From Acidimicrobiia bacterium (GTDB taxonomy: Bacteria; Actinomycetota; Acidimicrobiia; Spongiisociales; ZC4RG35): a DNA stretch of 9,040 nucleotides. A program made the position numbers and the translations under genes. Below, in pieces: positions 6,121 through 9,040 of this stretch (position 1 is its first letter; each line of letters starts with the position of its first letter). The notes below the pieces were generated by a model that made no database searches, was not told the DNA's origin, and saw nothing but the letters and a program-made list of their open reading frames with translations. The DNA lies in NCBI GenBank assembly GCA_009377735.1, contig WHTL01000155.1, positions 1-9,040 on the forward strand, read 5' to 3'.

Positions 6121-7509
6121 CTACCCCGAGAGGAGGGTCCCGTCGGGGATGACTCCCTGGGCCTCATGGGGTGGCTCCACCACTACCGAGCCGTCCACCC
6201 TGACATCGGCGCCGAAGATCCAGTCGCCGTCCACCACGAGCGAGTCTGCCGTTGCCAAGGACGGCGGCCCGGACGGAAAACGAAAATCAAAATCTGAGAC
6301 TAGGGTGTATACGTCGTCGAGATCGATGTGAGGGGGTGTGGTACGACCATCGACGAGATGAACCCGATCCTCATCGTCGACCTCATAGGCATCGGAGCGA
6401 AGTGCCAACAACTCGTTGGTGGTCTTCACCGGCAGGAAGCGTGACCTGTCGACCTCGATGGCGAGGGATCCGTCGAAAACCTCGATGGCGGCTCCCATAG
6501 CCGTCTCGATTTGGATCACCTTGGGCGACTCCGGCTGGGACGGGTTCACGTTCTTGACATTCCTGATGAGCGGCAAACCCAGCACACCATCCGTTTCATC
6601 GAGCTTCACCGCAAGAGCGTTGAGATCGAGCCAGAGGTTGTTGGTATTGAAGTAGTGGTGGCGGTCGATGTCGGTGAAATCCTCCATGTCCTCGGGGAGT
6701 GTCTGGGCCGTCTCCCGCAAAATCAGCCGCTTGTCACTTCTGCGTACCGCCAGATGGCCGCCCTTGCGATCCGATGGAGTGCGCCGACAGGACTCCGAGG
6801 CAAATGGCGCTCCCGAGGAGGCGAACCAGGAGATCAATCGGGGATCGACCAGCGCCCCCAGATTGTCGGCATTGGAGACGAAGGCGTATCGGAAGCCCAG
6901 GTCGATGAGTGACTCCAGGACCCCCGAGCCCGTGATGGCCGTGTAGAGGTCCCCGTGCCCTGGTGGGCACCACTCCAGGTCCGGATCGGGTGGCCACGAT
7001 ATCGGGGTAAGGTCGTCGGCCGCCAGCTTGGGCTCCCGATTCTGTAGGAAGTCGAGCGGTAGCCCCTCAACCGGGAGTTCCGAATACTCCTCCAACGCGG
7101 CCAACGTGTCGTTCCGGGTTCGGAAGCTGTTCATGAATACCAGGGGGAGACTGATGTCGAACTTCCGTCGCAGAGCCAGGACCTGACCGGCGATGAGATC
7201 CAAGAAGGTGCGACCGGGCCGTGCCTCGAGTAGCGACTTGGGCCCTTCCATGCCCATCGATGTGCCCAGACCCCCGTTGAGCTTTATCACCACGGTTCGT
7301 TGCAGGGCCTCGACAGCCGCCTCTTCGTCGGTCTCGAGCTCGACGAGACGTGGCAATGACTTGATCGGTTCGATCGAGTCCTCCGGGGTCATCCCGCTCG
7401 CCCCCGACTCCACCAAGTCGTAGTAGTGGGCGAACACCTCGATGGCCGCTGGCGTGACCCCGGCGGTCCTCATCTTCTCGATTGCCTGGTTCTTGCCAGC
7501 GGAACCCAT
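6121..7509 (-). CDS. UTP-glucose-1-phosphate uridylyltransferase, eukaryote-like UDPGP family
   Basis: The enzyme makes UDP-glucose and pyrophosphate from UTP and glucose-1-phosphate, feeding glycolipid, cell-wall and storage-glucan synthesis. The 462-residue product resembles eukaryotic UGPases and not bacterial GalU (about 300 residues). Motifs in order are the nucleotide loop KLNGGLGTSMGMEGPKS (76-92), NSFRTRNDT (127-135), FLQNREPKL (154-162), WCPPGHGDLY (180-189), FVSNADNLGA (210-219), FNTNNLW (287-293), QIETAMGAAIE (333-343) and RFLPVKTTNELL (357-368) with the conserved Lys362. The last 50 or so residues look like the C-terminal beta-helix. The ATG at 7509-7507 has no clear ribosome site, but the gene starts only 17 bases after the aminotransferase stop. 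A preference for another sugar-1-phosphate is possible but less likely given the very close motif match. No standard bacterial symbol fits, so none is given. Confidence 0.92.
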   Translation of the reverse strand: MGSAGKNQAIEKMRTAGVTPAAIEVFAHYYDLVESGASGMTPEDSIEPIKSLPRLVELETDEEAAVEALQRTVVIKLNGGLGTSMGMEGPKSLLEARPGRTFLDLIAGQVLALRRKFDISLPLVFMNSFRTRNDTLAALEEYSELPVEGLPLDFLQNREPKLAADDLTPISWPPDPDLEWCPPGHGDLYTAITGSGVLESLIDLGFRYAFVSNADNLGALVDPRLISWFASSGAPFASESCRRTPSDRKGGHLAVRRSDKRLILRETAQTLPEDMEDFTDIDRHHYFNTNNLWLDLNALAVKLDETDGVLGLPLIRNVKNVNPSQPESPKVIQIETAMGAAIEVFDGSLAIEVDRSRFLPVKTTNELLALRSDAYEVDDEDRVHLVDGRTTPPHIDLDDVYTLVSDFDFRFPSGPPSLATADSLVVDGDWIFGADVRVDGSVVVEPPHEAQGVIPDGTLLSG

Positions 7510-7526
7510 GACAAGTGGTCGGTCGC

Positions 7527-8693
7527 TCAGATCCGGTCTAGGGCGCGGCGGATGCCGCGCACTGCCTGACCGATGCGATGCTCGTTCTCCACCAGGGCGA
7601 AACGCACATAACCCTCACCCTCGTCGCCAAACCCCACCCCGGGACTTACGGCAACCGAAGCCTCCGAGAGAAGATGGAACGAAAACTCCAACGAGCCCAT
7701 CTCCTGGTATGCCTCGGGGATCTTCGCCCAGACGAACATCGTTCCCCGCGGCCGCTCGATATCCCATCCCACCCTGCAGAGACCGTCGATCAGAGAATCT
7801 CTGCGTCGCTCATAGATCTCGTTGACCTCCTTGATGTAGGCGTCGCCCTCGTTGAGGGCGACGATGGAGGCGATCTGAATGGGTTGGAATGTCCCGTAGT
7901 CGAGGTATGACTTGAGCTTCCCCAGTGCCGCGACGGCCTCTGAGTTGCCCACGACAAATCCCACCCTCCAACCCGGCATGGAATGGCCCTTGGTCATCGT
8001 GTACAACTCGACGCCCACCTCCCTGCCCCCGTCAACCTGGAGAAGTGACGGTGGCTCATATCCATCGAAGGCAACGTCGGCGTAGGCGAAGTCGTGGATC
8101 ACGAACACGCCGTGATGCTGTGCGAACTCAACGAGCTGTTCGAAGAACCCGAGATCAACACACATGGTTGTCGGGTTGTGCGGGAAGGAGACGATTATCA
8201 CTCGCGGCTTCGGCCAGGACTCGACGAACATCCTCTCGAGGACACCGAAGTAGTCGTCGGCGATTGGGGCACGTTTCACCTGTCCACCGGTGAGGATCGG
8301 TGCGTAGATGTGGATCGGATAAGACGGTTCGGGCACTATGGCCACGTCACCGGGTTCCAGGAGGGTCCAGAGAAGATGGGAGAGGCCCTCTTTGGCGCCG
8401 ATGGTGCTGATGACCTCCGTTTCAGGATCGAGCTCTACTCCGAAGCGGCGGCGGTAGCGATCCGAGATCGCCCTACGTAGGTTGGGGAGACCGCGCGATA
8501 CGGAGTAGCGATGGTTTCGAGGGTTTTGCGCCGCCTCGACCAGCTTGTCGACTGCTGCGGGCGGTGATGGGATGTCGGGGTTACCGAATCCGAGATCGAC
8601 TACGTCCTCGCCCCGACGTCTCGCCTCGATCTTGCGAGCATTGACCTCGGCGAAGGCGTACGGCGGGAGGTTGTGGATTCGCCGGAACTCCAT
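7527..8693 (-). CDS. alaC: AlaC-like pyridoxal-phosphate aminotransferase (class I/II)
   Basis: This fold-type I aminotransferase most resembles E. coli AlaC, a glutamate-pyruvate transaminase making alanine in the cytosol. The likeness runs end to end: RIHNLPPYAFAEVNARK at the start, RRRGEDVVDLGFGNPD, TIGAKEGLSHL, EPSYPIHIY, LKSYLDYGTFQPIQIA, MFVWAKIPEAYQEMGSLEF and VSPGVGFGDEGEGYVRFALVEN. Cofactor residues are Asn173 in HNPT, Asp201 in HDFAYAD, the Schiff-base Lys235 and Arg243 in GWRVGF; Arg364 should bind the substrate carboxylate. The stretch after Lys235 is GHSMPGWR where AlaC has SYNMAGWR. The 388-residue length is normal. The ATG at 8693-8691 has no strong ribosome site. LL-diaminopimelate or aspartate aminotransferase are alternative members of the family, so substrate choice is less certain than the fold. 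Confidence 0.88.
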   Translation of the reverse strand: MEFRRIHNLPPYAFAEVNARKIEARRRGEDVVDLGFGNPDIPSPPAAVDKLVEAAQNPRNHRYSVSRGLPNLRRAISDRYRRRFGVELDPETEVISTIGAKEGLSHLLWTLLEPGDVAIVPEPSYPIHIYAPILTGGQVKRAPIADDYFGVLERMFVESWPKPRVIIVSFPHNPTTMCVDLGFFEQLVEFAQHHGVFVIHDFAYADVAFDGYEPPSLLQVDGGREVGVELYTMTKGHSMPGWRVGFVVGNSEAVAALGKLKSYLDYGTFQPIQIASIVALNEGDAYIKEVNEIYERRRDSLIDGLCRVGWDIERPRGTMFVWAKIPEAYQEMGSLEFSFHLLSEASVAVSPGVGFGDEGEGYVRFALVENEHRIGQAVRGIRRALDRI

Positions 8694-8794
8694 GACCCCG
8701 AGGGTAACGCCGCCAGGCGGTACACCGTGGCATCTGCGGTCGGCGGATAGGATGCAGACGGCGAATTCTACGAGCTATCAGCGCTGGCTCGGGA
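8694..8794 (-). promoter_or_regulatory. Intergenic leader before the aminotransferase, possible operon promoter
   Basis: These 101 bases are the longest gap within the minus-strand genes and the likeliest place for a promoter of the seven-gene unit. TAGAAT on the minus strand (8765-8770) fits the actinobacterial TANNNT -10 pattern, but the matching -35 position reads CCCGAG, a poor hexamer. An imperfect hairpin (GTAACGCC at 8704-8711 against GGCGGTAC at 8716-8723, one mismatch) lies 10 bases before the ATG and might affect translation. Both calls are tentative. Confidence 0.25.
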
Positions 8795-8802
8795 TTAATC
8801 CC
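8791..8802. repeat. Perfect 12-base palindrome GGGATTAATCCC at the kinase stop codon
   Basis: The palindrome is exact over 12 bases and contains the TAA stop of the ROK-family gene (8797-8795). It lies just upstream of the weak candidate -10 of the aminotransferase unit, so it could be an operator half of a regulatory region. Its short length also allows chance. The AT-rich core stands out in this GC-rich setting. Confidence 0.35.
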
Positions 8803-9040
8803 TCACCTGCAGTGCTGCCCCGTGGGCTCCGGCGAATTCTCCGAGATCGGAGGGGCGGATCTCGACCTCGGTGCGGTAGCGGTAGCGGTCGATCCCGGCG
8901 ATCACCTCACGAGCGGGACCGATGAGACGACGGGTCACATTTCCCAGTCCCCCACCTAATACCACCACGGATGGCGACAGGATGTCGATGATGGTGGCCA
9001 CACCCCTTCCCAACCATCGTCCGGCCTGGTCCAGCGCCTC
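8795..9040 (-). CDS. ROK-family sugar kinase or repressor, C-terminal part only (probable glucokinase)
   Basis: Only the last 81 residues are visible; the frame is open to the right window edge (first codon 9040-9038), so the TTG at 9013 is not the start. The read EALDQAGRWLGRGVATIID, then LSPSVVVLGGGLGNV, is the conserved C-terminal part of ROK proteins, where a GGG segment packs near the nucleotide site. DLGEFAGAHGAAL near the end corresponds to the usual LG-(D/E)-x-AG-x-x-GAA ending. The catalytic DxGxT and zinc-binding Cys/His motifs would lie upstream, outside the window, so kinase and transcriptional repressor members cannot be told apart. The full ending at the GAAL segment and the sugar-metabolism neighbours favour glucokinase. 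It ends 101 bases before the aminotransferase on the same strand. Confidence 0.85.
   Translation of the reverse strand, partial: EALDQAGRWLGRGVATIIDILSPSVVVLGGGLGNVTRRLIGPAREVIAGIDRYRYRTEVEIRPSDLGEFAGAHGAALQVRD

Noticed and set aside
9011..9013. TTG as the start of a 72-residue protein
   Set aside because: The frame stays open to the window edge with conserved ROK residues (EALDQAGRW) upstream, so it is an internal codon of a truncated gene.
1..9040. Mobile elements, CRISPR arrays, toxin-antitoxin or defence genes
   Set aside because: No transposase, integrase, regularly spaced repeats, or small paired genes were seen; all sizeable intact genes belong to core metabolism.

Overview
The window looks like core chromosome from a high-GC (roughly 60% by eye) Gram-positive-type bacterium. 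I suggest an actinobacterium, possibly of the class Acidimicrobiia. The reasons are the GC-rich codon use, GTG starts, a ROK sugar kinase, a type II fatty-acid cluster in the order fabD-fabH-fabG-acpP-fabF, and a UDP-glucose pyrophosphorylase of the eukaryote-like UDPGP family rather than GalU. The taxonomic placement is inference. Nothing here marks a phage, insertion sequence, CRISPR array or RNA gene.

Layout. Bases 1-1387 (+ strand) hold most of a 4-alpha-glucanotransferase (malQ), cut at its 5' end by the window edge. A 343-base non-coding stretch (1388-1730) follows between two convergent transcription units. It carries a perfect GC-rich hairpin just after malQ and a weaker hairpin with a short T-run that could end the opposing unit. 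Every gene from 1731 to 9040 is on the minus strand. In transcription order they are the C-terminal end of a ROK-family kinase (cut by the window edge), an AlaC-like aminotransferase, a UDPGP-family UTP-glucose-1-phosphate uridylyltransferase, fabD, fabH, fabG, acpP and fabF.

How they fit together. FabD moves malonyl from CoA to the acyl carrier protein. FabH condenses acetyl-CoA (or another starter) with malonyl-ACP, FabG reduces the 3-keto product, FabF extends the chain, and acpP encodes the carrier. The fabD/fabH and fabH/fabG junctions both overlap by 4 bases (ATGA), which suggests translational coupling. The aminotransferase and uridylyltransferase lie 17 bases apart and the uridylyltransferase and fabD 53 bases apart, so all seven complete minus-strand genes could be one transcript. 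The flanking genes concern glucose: MalQ makes glucose and longer maltodextrins, a ROK kinase could phosphorylate glucose, and the uridylyltransferase makes UDP-glucose. A link between sugar activation and lipid synthesis is suggested only by gene order.

I found no convincing undescribed system. The points most worth checking are the eukaryote-type UDP-glucose pyrophosphorylase leading into a FAS II operon, a C-terminal extension of about 34 residues on FabH, an acidic tail on FabD, and the hairpin-bearing spacer after malQ.
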